64,000 bases of DNA from Clostridiaceae bacterium JG1575 (GCA_002838815.1 LQGW01000062.1:62001-126000); one strand, 5' to 3'. Positions 37,161-46,275 are shown, counted from the stretch's first letter. The notes: generated by a model from the sequence alone, not told the origin. Numbers and translations are program-made.

Positions 37161-37481
37161 CTACTGCATGGGCTGTGTGGGTTCGTCTTTTTTGACTTTT
37201 GTGTAAATGGCGTCGCGCACCATTTTCAGCCGGACGCGTTCGGGACCGGATTCCACGACCATGTATTCATCGTCCAATTTAATGATCTTGCCGACGATGC
37301 CTCCCTTGGTCAGGATTTCATCATTGACCGAGAGCTGGCCCAACATCTCGCGGTACGCTTCTTTTCTCTTTTTTTCCGGACGCATCAAGAAAAAATACAA
37401 GACGCCCATCATTGCCAAAAAGGGCAAAAGAGCCAGCAGCATATCCAGCGGTTTATTTGCCGATGCCTGTAAGATGATCAT
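37161..37481 (-). CDS. yajC: Preprotein translocase subunit YajC
   Basis: 106-residue single-span membrane protein that accompanies SecDF. A helix (about 14-33, MLLALLPFLAMMGVLYFFLM) is followed by RPEKKRKEAYREML and the YajC core SVNDEILTKGGIVGKI. I chose the ATG at 37479-37481, since the GTG nine bases upstream falls inside the AGGAGGTG ribosome site. It leads the unit yajC-scfA-scfB-secDF with its own promoter. Confidence 0.95.
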   Translation of the reverse strand: MIILQASANKPLDMLLALLPFLAMMGVLYFFLMRPEKKRKEAYREMLGQLSVNDEILTKGGIVGKIIKLDDEYMVVESGPERVRLKMVRDAIYTKVKKDEPTQPMQ

Positions 37482-37539
37482 GTGGTTCACCTCCTGTTTT
37501 GTGTTTTAGAAGCTGCACAATAAAACGTTCAGCGTTATT

Positions 37540-37569
37540 ATTATAACTTGCATAGAAAATGATTGCCAA
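37540..37569 (-). promoter_or_regulatory. Promoter of the yajC-scfA-scfB-secDF unit
   Basis: TTGGCA, 18-base spacer, TATAAT on the minus strand, about 50 bases before the yajC start. Confidence 0.75.
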
Positions 37570-37645
37570 TGGAATTTTGGAAAATATCATTTGTTCCATC
37601 GCTGCTTTTCCCAAGATTCGCCCGAATCACCCAAGGAACGGACTC

Positions 37646-38797
37646 CTAGGCGTCGGCTGTGTCCGACCATGCGGCCAGACGTTCCGATTTGAATTCGTTA
37701 AACCGTCCTTGTTCAATAGCGAGGCGAATGTCTGCCATCAGATGATTGTAGAACCATAAATTGTGCAAAACACAAAGGCGCAGCGCCAGCATTTCCTTCG
37801 CTCGGAACAGATGGCGAAGATACGCTCGACTGTAATTTTGGCAGGCGGGGCAACCGCAGCCAGGGTCGATGGGCCGCTCGTCTTTTTCAAAGCGCTTGTT
37901 GTGCAGATTTATTTTGCCATGACTTGTGAAGACATGTCCGTGACGGCCGTTTCGAGCCGGCAAAACGCAGTCGAAGAAATCCACGCCCCGCGCCACCGCC
38001 TCCAAAATATTCTCCGGAAGCCCCACCCCCATGAGGTAGAGCGGCTTATTCTGGGGAAGCTCTGGGGAAACCGCTTCAATAATGCGGTACATCTGTTCAT
38101 GGCTCTCTCCCACGGCCAAGCCCCCGATGGCGTAGCCGGGAAGATCCAGCGCCCGAATGGTCCGGGCATGATCTCGTCTTAAATCCTCAAAGACCCCGCC
38201 TTGATTGATGCCGAAAAGCAGTTGATCGGGGTTTAAGGTGCCGTCTTGGGCATTGAACTTCTCCAGCGCCTCAAGGCTTCGCAGGAGCCATCGGGTGGTG
38301 CGTTCCACCGAAGGCACCACATATTCGCGGGGTGCTGGGTTTTCAATGCATTCATCAAAAGCCATGGCAATGGTAGACCCAAGGTTGCTTTGAATTTTCA
38401 TGGATTCTTCCGGCCCCATGAAAATCCGCCGACCGTCCACATGGCTTTGAAAGGTTACCCCCTCCTCTTTGATGCGCCGCATGGCGGCCAAAGAAAAGAC
38501 TTGGAAGCCGCCCGAATCCGTCAAGATGGGTTCTTGCCAATTCATAAAGCGATGCAGGCCGCCCAGGGACCGGATCAATTCATCGCCGGGACGCACATGA
38601 AGATGATAGGTGTTGGAGAGTTGGACCTGGCAGCCGATGGCTTTTAGGTCCATGGTGTCCACGGCCCCTTTGATGGCCGCCTGAGTTCCTACATTCATAA
38701 AAACCGGTGTTTCAATGACGCCGTGGACGGTCTCAAGGCGCCCTCTTTTGGCGGCCCCGTCGGTCTGAAGAAGCGTATATTGGTGCTTTGCGTTCAT
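37646..38797 (-). CDS. tgt: Queuine tRNA-ribosyltransferase (TGT)
   Basis: 383-residue tRNA-guanine transglycosylase that inserts preQ1 at wobble position 34. Key parts: the nucleophile region SDGGFQVFSL-like (TDSGGFQVFSLA near residue 92), FDECIENPAPREY with catalytic Asp region, and the C-terminal zinc site CGCPACQNYSRAYLRHL with a later His. Ribosome site AGGAGGGTG. It follows queA by 10 bases and forms the ruvA-ruvB-queA-tgt unit. No queCDEF or transporter is in view, so preQ1 supply is unknown. Confidence 0.97.
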   Translation of the reverse strand: MNAKHQYTLLQTDGAAKRGRLETVHGVIETPVFMNVGTQAAIKGAVDTMDLKAIGCQVQLSNTYHLHVRPGDELIRSLGGLHRFMNWQEPILTDSGGFQVFSLAAMRRIKEEGVTFQSHVDGRRIFMGPEESMKIQSNLGSTIAMAFDECIENPAPREYVVPSVERTTRWLLRSLEALEKFNAQDGTLNPDQLLFGINQGGVFEDLRRDHARTIRALDLPGYAIGGLAVGESHEQMYRIIEAVSPELPQNKPLYLMGVGLPENILEAVARGVDFFDCVLPARNGRHGHVFTSHGKINLHNKRFEKDERPIDPGCGCPACQNYSRAYLRHLFRAKEMLALRLCVLHNLWFYNHLMADIRLAIEQGRFNEFKSERLAAWSDTADA

Positions 38798-38807
38798 GGC
38801 ACCCTCC

Positions 38808-39893
38808 TTATTGGTTCATTGGGTCCCTCGTTAAGAGGGCGTCCGTTCCGTCGGGCTTCGGGGTATGAATCAACATGGCATCCCCGAAGGAGAAAAAGCG
38901 ATACCCTTCTTGAACGGCGGTGCGATAGGCTTCAAGAGTCGGCTCATATCCGTAAAAAGCCGCCACCAGCATGATTAGGGTTGATTCTGGGAGGTGGAAA
39001 TTGGTCAAGAGCGCGTCCACCACCCGAAAGGGCACCCCAGGATGGATAAAAATATCCGTCCATCCTGATGCCGCCGTGATGCGATCATGATCGCGTATAA
39101 TGGTCTCCAAGGTTCTGGTGGTCGTTGTCCCAACGCTGATGATGCGACGCCCCTCTAAACGGGCCGTCTCAATAACCTTTGCAGCCTCGGCGTCCAACCG
39201 ATACCATTCCGAATGCATCTTATGCTCTTCAATATGCAAAGCCTTAACAGGACGAAAGGTCCCCAGGCCTACGTGTAGGGTTAAAAAGACCACGAGCACT
39301 CCCTGATCCCGAAGACGCTGCAAAAGCGCTGGGGTGAAGTGGAGCCCTGCCGTGGGGGCCGCGGCCGACCCTTCTTCTTGGGAATAGACGGTCTGATAGC
39401 GCTCCTTCTGCTCCAGATGCTCATGAATGTAAGGAGGCAGGGGCATTTCTCCCAGACGGTCCAAAAGGGTCTCAAAAACCCCCTCATAGGAGAAGCGAAC
39501 CAGGCGATTGCCATCGGGCTTCACCGCGACAATGGTGGCCGTGAGGGCTCCATCGCCAAACAAAAAGCGGATCCCGGGGCGAGCGGATTTTCCAGGACGG
39601 GCAAGCGTCTCCCAAAGATCCTTTTCGAGGCGGTTTAAAAGGAGGAGTTCCACGGCACCTCCGGTATCCTCGCGGTGGCCCAGCAGGCGGGCGGGACGGA
39701 CCCTCGTATCATTTAGTACAAGGACATCTCCAGGCGTCAAAAAATCGGGCAATTCCCGAAAGGTATGGTGCGAGAGCTCCTTGGTTTTTCGGTTGAGCAC
39801 CATCAAGCGTGACGCATCCCTGGGGTCCATGGGGTGCTGGGCAATGCGCTCTGGTGGTAAATCGTAATAATAATCGCTGACATTCATGTACAT
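38808..39893 (-). CDS. queA: S-adenosylmethionine:tRNA ribosyltransferase-isomerase QueA
   Basis: 361-residue enzyme that converts preQ1-tRNA to epoxyqueuosine-tRNA using SAM ribose. The N-terminus MYMNVSDYYYDLPPERIAQ is typical, with GDVLVLNDTRVRPARLLGH near 62, and EGSAAAPTAGLHFTP near 180. I chose the ATG at 39891-39893 for its GGAG site eight bases upstream; a second ATG two codons later is also possible. Upstream in-frame codons have no signal. Confidence 0.95.
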   Translation of the reverse strand: MYMNVSDYYYDLPPERIAQHPMDPRDASRLMVLNRKTKELSHHTFRELPDFLTPGDVLVLNDTRVRPARLLGHREDTGGAVELLLLNRLEKDLWETLARPGKSARPGIRFLFGDGALTATIVAVKPDGNRLVRFSYEGVFETLLDRLGEMPLPPYIHEHLEQKERYQTVYSQEEGSAAAPTAGLHFTPALLQRLRDQGVLVVFLTLHVGLGTFRPVKALHIEEHKMHSEWYRLDAEAAKVIETARLEGRRIISVGTTTTRTLETIIRDHDRITAASGWTDIFIHPGVPFRVVDALLTNFHLPESTLIMLVAAFYGYEPTLEAYRTAVQEGYRFFSFGDAMLIHTPKPDGTDALLTRDPMNQ

Positions 39894-39956
39894 ATTGTTC
39901 ACTCCAATTGAAAGGGACCCATCCATCTTAGGGGTCCCCCGAACATTCATCTTATC

Positions 39957-40958
39957 TTATTTTTCCGGTCTTTGCACGCCCAAGTGCTCATAGGCTCGAT
40001 CGCTGGCCATGCGACCCCTTGGGGTGCGAAGCACAAAGCCTTCTTTGATGAGGTAGGGCTCATAGACATCGACGATGGTGTCCAAATCCTCCCCGATGAA
40101 AAACGAGAGGGTCTCCACCCCTACCGGGCCGCCCCGAAACTGTTCCACCAAGGCCCGAAGGATTCCGTTGTCCACGCGGTCGAGCCCCTCTTCGTCCACA
40201 TCCAGTAGCTTCAAGGCTCCTTGAGCCGCTTCCCGGGTGATGGCGTCATACTCCCGGACCATATAAAAATCTCGGACCCGACGCAAAAGGCGGTTGGCAA
40301 TGCGCGGAGTGCCGCGGCTTCGCCGAGCAATTTCCAAAGCTCCCTCGTTATGAATGGGCGCATGCAAAATACCTGCGGAGCGAAGAACGATCTCTTGGAG
40401 CTCAGCAGCGGAATAGTATTCCATCTGACAGACCACCCCGAAGCGGTCTCGCAAGGCGTTGGTCAACATTCCAGCCCGGGTGGTGGCTCCGATGAGGGTA
40501 AAGTGTTCCAAATCCAACCGGATGGATTTGGCTTGAGCTCCCTTGCCAATGATGATGTCCAGGGCATAGTCCTCCATGGCCGGATACAAAACCTCCTCAA
40601 CACTGGAGGATAAACGATGGATCTCATCAATGAACAACACATCTTTGGCCGAGAGCGACGTTAGAATCGCCGCAAGATCCCCCGCCCGCTCAATGGCCGG
40701 ACCCGAGGTGACGCGAAGGGTGCCGCCCATTTCTGTTGCGATGATGTTGGCGAGCGTTGTTTTGCCAAGGCCCGGCGGTCCATAAAGCAGCACGTGGTCC
40801 AAGGACTCATCGCGCATGCGGGCCGCTTCGATGAACACCGCCATGCGGTCCTTCACGCGTCCCTGGCCGATGTATTCGTTAAGCCTTTGGGGACGAAGCG
40901 ATCCTTCGGATCCCACTTCTTCCTCCAAGCTCTCCTGCGTTAAAAAACGATCGCTCAT
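39957..40958 (-). CDS. ruvB: Holliday junction branch migration ATPase RuvB
   Basis: 333-residue AAA+ motor. It opens the standard way ([13 protein letters not shown]), Walker A is [15 protein letters not shown] near residue 60, Walker B is [11 protein letters not shown] near 107, sensor 1 [10 protein letters not shown] near 155, and the winged helix ends [18 protein letters not shown]. Ribosome site GGAGAGGAGAA. It follows ruvA by 25 bases. Confidence 0.98.
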   Translation of the reverse strand: MSDRFLTQESLEEEVGSEGSLRPQRLNEYIGQGRVKDRMAVFIEAARMRDESLDHVLLYGPPGLGKTTLANIIATEMGGTLRVTSGPAIERAGDLAAILTSLSAKDVLFIDEIHRLSSSVEEVLYPAMEDYALDIIIGKGAQAKSIRLDLEHFTLIGATTRAGMLTNALRDRFGVVCQMEYYSAAELQEIVLRSAGILHAPIHNEGALEIARRSRGTPRIANRLLRRVRDFYMVREYDAITREAAQGALKLLDVDEEGLDRVDNGILRALVEQFRGGPVGVETLSFFIGEDLDTIVDVYEPYLIKEGFVLRTPRGRMASDRAYEHLGVQRPEK

Positions 40959-40983
40959 GGGGTTCTCCTCTCCTTTTCCCGAA

Positions 40984-41568
40984 TCAATTCATCAACGATT
41001 TCAGGGCTTCTTTCAGGGTCTTCTCCACCGATGCGTTGGGGTCAAGCCCCTTGAGCACCGGCTCGGCTTCCCGTTGCGTATAGCCCAACGCCAAGAGAGC
41101 CTCCAGCGCCAAGGAATGTCCTTCTTTGCCCGTAGCGGCGAGATCCGTTCCCTTGGCGAGCCCTTCCCTACTGAATTTATCCTTCAGTTCCAGAAGAATC
41201 CGCATGGCTGTCTTTTTCCCGATGCCAGGTGCGCGCAACAAAAGATCCTGATCCTCTCCCGCCAAGGCGCTTTTTAGGTGGTCCGGGGTGGCAATGGACA
41301 ATAAAGAGAGGGCGGATTTGGCCCCGACCCCATTGACCGTCAGCAGACGGTCAAAGAGTTCAAGTTCCGAACGATCCAAAAACCCGTAAAGCCCCACGAA
41401 ATCCTCCCGGACGATCTGACGAAGATAAAGCTTTGCCATCTGCCCCATCTCCGGCATGCGGGCCATGGTATTGCCCGAGGTGTAAATCTTATACCCCAAT
41501 CCCAGATGATCGATGACCACATAATCTTTAAAAATCCCTTGAAACCGGCCTTCAATATATTCGTACAT
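40984..41568 (-). CDS. ruvA: Holliday junction DNA-binding protein RuvA
   Basis: 194-residue tetrameric junction-binding protein. Domain I starts [20 protein letters not shown]; domain II has two helix-hairpin-helix motifs ([14 protein letters not shown] near 72 and [19 protein letters not shown] near 107); domain III near the C-terminus ([19 protein letters not shown]) binds RuvB. It is the first gene after a strong promoter. ruvC, often just upstream of ruvA in Clostridia, is not here. Confidence 0.97.
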   Translation of the reverse strand: MYEYIEGRFQGIFKDYVVIDHLGLGYKIYTSGNTMARMPEMGQMAKLYLRQIVREDFVGLYGFLDRSELELFDRLLTVNGVGAKSALSLLSIATPDHLKSALAGEDQDLLLRAPGIGKKTAMRILLELKDKFSREGLAKGTDLAATGKEGHSLALEALLALGYTQREAEPVLKGLDPNASVEKTLKEALKSLMN

Positions 41569-41598
41569 GGCTGCTCTCCTTCCCGCAATTCATCTATT

Positions 41599-41627
41599 AC
41601 TATACCACCGAGTGCCTCGGCCTTCAA
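41599..41627 (-). promoter_or_regulatory. Promoter of ruvA-ruvB-queA-tgt
   Basis: TTGAAG, 17-base spacer, TATAGT on the minus strand, ending about 30 bases before the ruvA ATG. Confidence 0.75.
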
Positions 41628-41699
41628 ATATATGTTCTATTCTACGTTCTGTTCTTACGCTACAGCGCCGGGTCCTGCCGCTCAAGGGAGCGCCCCCAC

Positions 41700-41746
41700 T
41701 AAAAAAACGCACCTCTTGCGTTGGGGAACGCAAAAAAAAGGTGCGT
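41700..41746 (-). terminator. Terminator downstream of the small membrane protein gene
   Basis: Two nested stems (ACGCACC/GGTGCGT and TGCGTT/AACGCA) followed on the minus strand by seven T. It ends the transcript of the 41777-42205 gene before ruvA. Confidence 0.85.
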
Positions 41747-41776
41747 CGTAGAGAGCCTTGGCCCATTGCCCATCGC

Positions 41777-42205
41777 TTAGGGTTTCGCTTCAGGCTCCAC
41801 TGGTTCAAAGGACACATCCACGACTTGATTGCGCGGACGCGAGGGTTCCATGACATCCGGGGCGGCGTCCTCCGTGGTGCTTTGATAGGGCACATCGAGC
41901 ACCGAGTGCTGCACTTCAAAAAATTCTTCTTGCCGAACGCTAACGGGTCCTTCCGCCAAATCCTCCGCACTGCGCGTCCCCTGGCTCTCTTCCCGGAACT
42001 TGCGATCCTCGGAATAGGCGCCTTGAGTTTGATTGACCTGAGGATTCTTTCGAAACGAACGCTCGAGTTTTTTATATCGGTAATAGCCCAAGGCGATGCG
42101 TACGGCAACGAGCCCTGCCACCACCAGAAACAAAATCCCCAAATAAGGCAAGGCCCAAACAATCAACAGCAACACCAATATAAAAACAATGATTTGTGCA
42201 ATCAC
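41777..42205 (-). CDS. Small membrane protein of unknown function
   Basis: 142-residue protein with two closely spaced N-terminal hydrophobic segments (about 2-17, IAQIIVFILVLLLIVW, and 21-39) followed by YYRYKKLERSF and an acidic, low-complexity cytosolic tail of about 90 residues. I do not recognise a family. The start is taken as GTG at 42203-42205 with AAAGGAG eight bases before; a GTG nine bases upstream overlaps that site. It follows psuG after a terminator and ends at its own terminator, so it is probably monocistronic. Confidence 0.65.
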   Translation of the reverse strand: MIAQIIVFILVLLLIVWALPYLGILFLVVAGLVAVRIALGYYRYKKLERSFRKNPQVNQTQGAYSEDRKFREESQGTRSAEDLAEGPVSVRQEEFFEVQHSVLDVPYQSTTEDAAPDVMEPSRPRNQVVDVSFEPVEPEAKP

Positions 42206-42315
42206 GGACTCCACTCCTTTATCCTTCGATGAAATTTCTCGAAGGTCTTTTCTCCATTATAACTTTTTGAACTGAGCTTAGTATGCCCTCAAGGGATTAA
42301 AATGGGGTGAAAACC

Positions 42316-42373
42316 TGCGAAAAGAAGATCAAACCCAGGCAAAAACGGGTGGGGTTTCTGCCTGGGTTTGATC
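42316..42373 (-). terminator. Terminator of the psuK-psuG unit
   Basis: GATCAAACCCAGGCA and its complement form a long stem around a G/C-T loop; the minus side continues TTCTTTTCG. Confidence 0.8.
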
Positions 42374-42378
42374 CAGCA

Positions 42379-43302
42379 TCAGGCTTGAGATGCCAAGCTT
42401 TTGGCGATCTTCGAAGCCAGACGAGCGTTGTTGTAGACGAGCTGAATGTTGGCATCGAGCGAAGCGCCCCCGGTCAGATCCTTGATTTTGGCCAAAAGAT
42501 AGGGCGTGGACTCTTTGCCGTGAATCCCTTCCTCGTGGGCAGAGGCTAAGGCTTCTTCAATGGCCTTTTTCATCGGTTCCTCAGGCATGGCGTATTCCTC
42601 GGGAATGGGGTTGGTCACAAGGACGCCTCCCTCAAGGCCCAGATCCCATTTGGTGCGGCAGACTGCGGCAATTTCCTCTGGAGAGTCCATGCGGTAATCC
42701 ACTCGCAACCCCGAGGTTCTGGTGTAAAAGGCGGGCAGCTCCTCCGTCTGATAGCCCAAAACCGGAACTCCCTTGGTCTCCAAAACTTCCAAGGTCAGCG
42801 GCAGATCCAAAATGGCTTTGGCCCCGGCGCACACCACGCAAACGTTGGTCCGGGAGAGTTCTTCCAAATCCGCGGAAATATCAAAGGTTTCTGGAGCGCC
42901 CCGATGCACCCCGCCGATGCCGCCGGTGGCAAAAACGGAGAGGCCCGCGAGCTTTGCGCCGATCATCGTAGCGCCCACGGTGGTGCCTCCAGGCAAGCCC
43001 AACGCTAGGGCGACCGGCAAATCTCTGCGGGAACATTTGATGACGTTCTTGGCCTTTGCGAAGGCTTCGACCTCTTGTCTTGAAAGTCCTATTTTGATCT
43101 TGCCCTCCAAGAGCGCAATGGTTGCTGGAACCGCGCCTTCTTGGCGAACGAGGTCCTCCACCGCCAGCGCCATTTCAACATTTTGTGGATAAGGCATGCC
43201 GTGAGAAATGATGGTGGATTCCAAGGCCACCACCGGCTTTCCTTGGGCCAAGGCCTCCTTAACATAGGGGGCTATATCGAGGTATTTTGCAAGTCCTTCC
43301 AT
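42379..43302 (-). CDS. psuG: Pseudouridine-5'-phosphate glycosidase
   Basis: 307-residue PsuG, which reversibly splits pseudouridine 5'-phosphate into uracil and ribose 5-phosphate. Family blocks: PVVALESTIISHGMPYP near residue 25, GGTTVGATMIGAKLAGLSVF near 125, FATGGIGGVHRGAPETFDIS near 142. It overlaps the end of psuK by 31 bases, so the two are coupled. The released uracil could be salvaged by PyrR's UPRT activity, an inference. Confidence 0.96.
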   Translation of the reverse strand: MEGLAKYLDIAPYVKEALAQGKPVVALESTIISHGMPYPQNVEMALAVEDLVRQEGAVPATIALLEGKIKIGLSRQEVEAFAKAKNVIKCSRRDLPVALALGLPGGTTVGATMIGAKLAGLSVFATGGIGGVHRGAPETFDISADLEELSRTNVCVVCAGAKAILDLPLTLEVLETKGVPVLGYQTEELPAFYTRTSGLRVDYRMDSPEEIAAVCRTKWDLGLEGGVLVTNPIPEEYAMPEEPMKKAIEEALASAHEEGIHGKESTPYLLAKIKDLTGGASLDANIQLVYNNARLASKIAKSLASQA

Positions 43303-44393
43303 GTGATTTCATACTCCTTTTTAATTTCTTCGAGACGGCTGGGATTCATATCGCGATTGATGGTGTGTTCGGTGGAAAGAGTTAAGATGGCGGCGGCCAT
43401 CCCGTTGAGTGCCCATAGCTTCGTGTCTTCAGTTTCCATGGCCGTCATCATAATGGCCGCCATAAAGGCATCCCCAGCTCCGTTGGCGTTCTTAATGGAA
43501 CAAGGTTTCGCCTGAACAAACCCCATGCGTGAAGAATCCGCAACGAACACGCCCCGGTCCCCCAAGGTAATAAAGATGTGTTTGACGCCGCGCCGCAAAA
43601 AATATTTGGCGTTGGTGACGAGGCTTTCATCATCCGTCACTGGAATGCCAGAGAGGGCCTCCACTTCATGGACATTGGGTTTGATCGTATCAAAGCGATT
43701 GATGAAATGCTTCACCCGCCGGGCCTTGACCGAGGAGACCGGGTCTAAAAACATCCTCGTTTGCGGCAGGCGGTATAAAAGAAACGCCAGAGCTTCAGGG
43801 GAGAGGTTGGTGTCGAGCATCATCAGGCTCGCTCCAGAGAGAACCCGCAACACCGACTCTGGGTAGGATTCATCCATCTGATCGTAGATCTCCATCTGGC
43901 TGATGGCCGAGCGCATTTCGCCCTTCTCATCTTGCACCGCTAAGTAGACGCCCGTGGGGTGCAGTCGCTCTCTTTGGATGTAGCTCGTATCCACCCCAGC
44001 TTCTTGCGTACGGGCCATCAGCACATCCCCATTCACGTCTTCGCCCAAAAGGGTAAACAAGCGCACAGGAACACAAAGGCGTGCGAGGTTTTCAGCAACA
44101 TTGCGTCCGACGCCCCCTGGACTTTGCACGACGCGCCCAGGATTGGAATCCTCCCGCTGAAAGGCATGGTCGGGCATGCCAAAAATATCCATATTGGCGC
44201 CACCCACCACGGCGATATAATTGTCCTCACGGATCACATAGCCCTTGCCGGCGATGATGCCTTTTTTCATCATGTTGGTGATGTGCACCGCCACCGAGCT
44301 ACGAGAGACGCCGAGGCGATCGGCCAGGTCCTGCTGGCAGATCATGGGTTCTTTTCGTAATATTTCGACGATTTGTTTTTCGCGCTTCGTCAT
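43272..44393 (-). CDS. psuK: Pseudouridine kinase (PfkB family) with N-terminal HTH domain
   Basis: 373-residue PfkB-type sugar kinase fused to an N-terminal winged-helix domain of about 55 residues (CQQDLADRLGVSRSSVAVHI). The kinase part has the entry motif VVGGANMDIFG, PGGVGRNVAENLARL near 92, and the ATP-site motif NANGAGDAFMAA with the catalytic Asp near 305. Together with psuG it degrades pseudouridine. The HTH domain suggests the kinase also regulates transcription, a known design in this family. A good promoter lies about 110 bases upstream. Confidence 0.92.
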   Translation of the reverse strand: MTKREKQIVEILRKEPMICQQDLADRLGVSRSSVAVHITNMMKKGIIAGKGYVIREDNYIAVVGGANMDIFGMPDHAFQREDSNPGRVVQSPGGVGRNVAENLARLCVPVRLFTLLGEDVNGDVLMARTQEAGVDTSYIQRERLHPTGVYLAVQDEKGEMRSAISQMEIYDQMDESYPESVLRVLSGASLMMLDTNLSPEALAFLLYRLPQTRMFLDPVSSVKARRVKHFINRFDTIKPNVHEVEALSGIPVTDDESLVTNAKYFLRRGVKHIFITLGDRGVFVADSSRMGFVQAKPCSIKNANGAGDAFMAAIMMTAMETEDTKLWALNGMAAAILTLSTEHTINRDMNPSRLEEIKKEYEITWKDLQNTSI

Positions 44394-44501
44394 CTTTTGA
44401 TCCCCTTCTTTCTTGATTTCGCTCGAGAAAAGCTGGCGCGCCTAGACCCGCATTCTGCCGGGACTTTTCTCTTTTGAACGAGTGTTGCCTTAATGAACTT
44501 T

Positions 44502-44530
44502 ATTATACGTCAGGTTTTAAAAATAAACAA
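44502..44530 (-). promoter_or_regulatory. Promoter of psuK-psuG
   Basis: TTGTTT, 17-base spacer, TATAAT on the minus strand. The leader of about 110 bases includes CTCGAG and GGCGCGCC palindromes that could serve as an operator for the PsuK HTH domain; this is a guess. Confidence 0.7.
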
Positions 44531-44542
44531 TCGTCCAGAGAA

Positions 44543-45499
44543 TTAAGTTTTGTTTTGTTTTAAGGCATATTTTTCCACGCCGCCCAAGCCTTTTTTTGAA
44601 AGGGCCCCCTCTTGAGCAAAAAAAACACCCCACCGCTCCGAGTCCATTGGAGCGATGGGATGCTGGGCAATCTTATAGGAAGCGCGGATGCGGTCCAAAA
44701 GCGTTCTCGCCTCACCAAGGCGTAGGGAGAAGTCGGCCAGGTCCTCTTCCAAATGCTTGGGTGTTTCTGGGTCAATCGTGCCTTGAAAGCCCGCAGCGAG
44801 GCCCTTACTTTTGGCCAAAAGACTCTGTACTGGCGCCAGGAGCTCCTCAAATTCCTCCGGGGGTTCCGAAAGCTTTGGGGCCAGGACGTTGAGCCTTTTT
44901 TGCCGGTCCGTTAAGGATCGATAGGAATCTTCATTCCGCATCGCAGTCAGGGCTTTTTGATGAATGCTTCCAAGGAAGATCCGCCCCAGCCAACGCTTGG
45001 ATTCTGCTTTTTTCAACACCCCCAAGGTGGCTTCAAAATCCCCCGCCTGAGCCGAACAAAGAAGAATAAATTCGTCGCACTGGTCCAGATAGGCCGCTTT
45101 TTTCTTGCGCTCTTCTTCTTTTTGAATTTTGGTGGCTTGCTGTTTTTTGTGTTCTACCCCCATGGCCTGTTTTTTCTTTTGGCTCTCTGCACTTTTCACA
45201 ATCAACCAGGAAAGGGAGAGCACCACAACCAGTGAGGACAACAAAAGGAGCTTTAGCCCCCACTGATTGCTCCGCAAAAGGGCTAGGCCTTTGGCCCAAG
45301 AGCCCGTGCGCCTCTCGTGCACCGGACCAGGATCCGAAAGGGGCATGACCTCAGGAACGTCGTTATCGTAGGTGACCATTTCATAATCCGACGCTTCTTC
45401 CTCGAGCGGTTTCAAAGGGGGTTGAGGAAGTTTTTGACCGCACTGGCTGCAAAACTTCGCATCGTCTGAATGGGAATGACCGCAGACCGGACAGTTCAT
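44543..45499 (-). CDS. Zinc-ribbon membrane protein of unknown function
   Basis: 318-residue protein. An N-terminal zinc ribbon (CPVCGHSHSDDAKFCSQCG, residues 3-21) is followed by an acidic linker, one transmembrane helix at about 81-102, a Lys/Glu-rich coiled coil (about 105-140) and a helical C-terminal domain of about 175 residues with no motif I recognise. Topology predicts the zinc ribbon in the cytosol and the helical part outside. Ribosome site GGAGGAAG. It lies 38 bases after yebC on the same strand and is probably cotranscribed. Confidence 0.75.
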   Translation of the reverse strand: MNCPVCGHSHSDDAKFCSQCGQKLPQPPLKPLEEEASDYEMVTYDNDVPEVMPLSDPGPVHERRTGSWAKGLALLRSNQWGLKLLLLSSLVVVLSLSWLIVKSAESQKKKQAMGVEHKKQQATKIQKEEERKKKAAYLDQCDEFILLCSAQAGDFEATLGVLKKAESKRWLGRIFLGSIHQKALTAMRNEDSYRSLTDRQKRLNVLAPKLSEPPEEFEELLAPVQSLLAKSKGLAAGFQGTIDPETPKHLEEDLADFSLRLGEARTLLDRIRASYKIAQHPIAPMDSERWGVFFAQEGALSKKGLGGVEKYALKQNKT

Positions 45500-45537
45500 A
45501 TTGCTTCCTCCTTTCCGATCTCCTGTAAGGGAAGGAA

Positions 45538-46275
45538 TTACCCCTCAAACCCTTCAGGGAATTCCGTATTGTGGTAAATCTCGCTGATGTCGTCATCCTC
45601 TTCCAAAAGATCGATGAGCTTTTGGATTTTGGGCGCGGTTTCCAGATCCACAGCGCTGTAGAGGTTGGGGACCATGGCGATGGCGGATTCCGAGCACTCA
45701 AAGCCTGCGGCGGCCAAAGCCTCAGAGACGGCATTGTAATCCTCGGGCTCTGTAATAATCTCCACGGTTTCTTCATCGGTGATGATGTCTTGGGCTCCGG
45801 CTTCAATGGCCAAAAGCTCCAATTGTTCCACATCCAGCTCTTCGCTGCGCTCGAGAATGATCTGACCCTTGCGGTTGAACATGAAGGTCACAGATCCCGT
45901 GGTTCCAAGATTCCCCCCCACCTTATCAAAGGCGTGACGTACGGTGGCGGCCGTGCGGTTCTTGTTGTCCGTTAAGGCTTCCACAATAAACGCGGGGCCG
46001 CCGGGGCCGTACCCCTCGTAGGTGATTTCCTCATAATTCATGCCCTCAAGCTCTCCTGCGGCCTTCTTGATGGCTCGGGTGATGTTGTCCATGGGCATAT
46101 TGGCGGCCTTGGCCTTGGCCACCACATCCTTTAATTTGCTGTTGGTGTCGATATTGGGATTATCCTTTGCGGCCACCATCAGCTCTTTGCCGATCTTGGT
46201 GAAGACCCGTGCGCGGGCCGCGTCGGTTTTGCCTTTTTTCTGCTGAATGTTGTGCCATTTTGAGTGTCCGGACAT
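45538..46275 (-). CDS. yebC: YebC/PmpR-family protein (TACO1-like)
   Basis: 245-residue cytosolic protein of the YebC family. It opens MSGHSKWHNIQQKKGKTDAA and has YGPGGPAFIVEALTDNKNRT near residue 95. Members have been described as transcription regulators and as translation factors that ease polyproline stalling; which applies here is unknown. The ATG at 46273-46275 has AGGAGGAAAA upstream. A strong promoter lies about 65 bases upstream. In many Clostridia ruvC-ruvA-ruvB follow yebC; here a zinc-ribbon gene and psuKG intervene and ruvC is missing. Confidence 0.95.
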   Translation of the reverse strand: MSGHSKWHNIQQKKGKTDAARARVFTKIGKELMVAAKDNPNIDTNSKLKDVVAKAKAANMPMDNITRAIKKAAGELEGMNYEEITYEGYGPGGPAFIVEALTDNKNRTAATVRHAFDKVGGNLGTTGSVTFMFNRKGQIILERSEELDVEQLELLAIEAGAQDIITDEETVEIITEPEDYNAVSEALAAAGFECSESAIAMVPNLYSAVDLETAPKIQKLIDLLEEDDDISEIYHNTEFPEGFEG

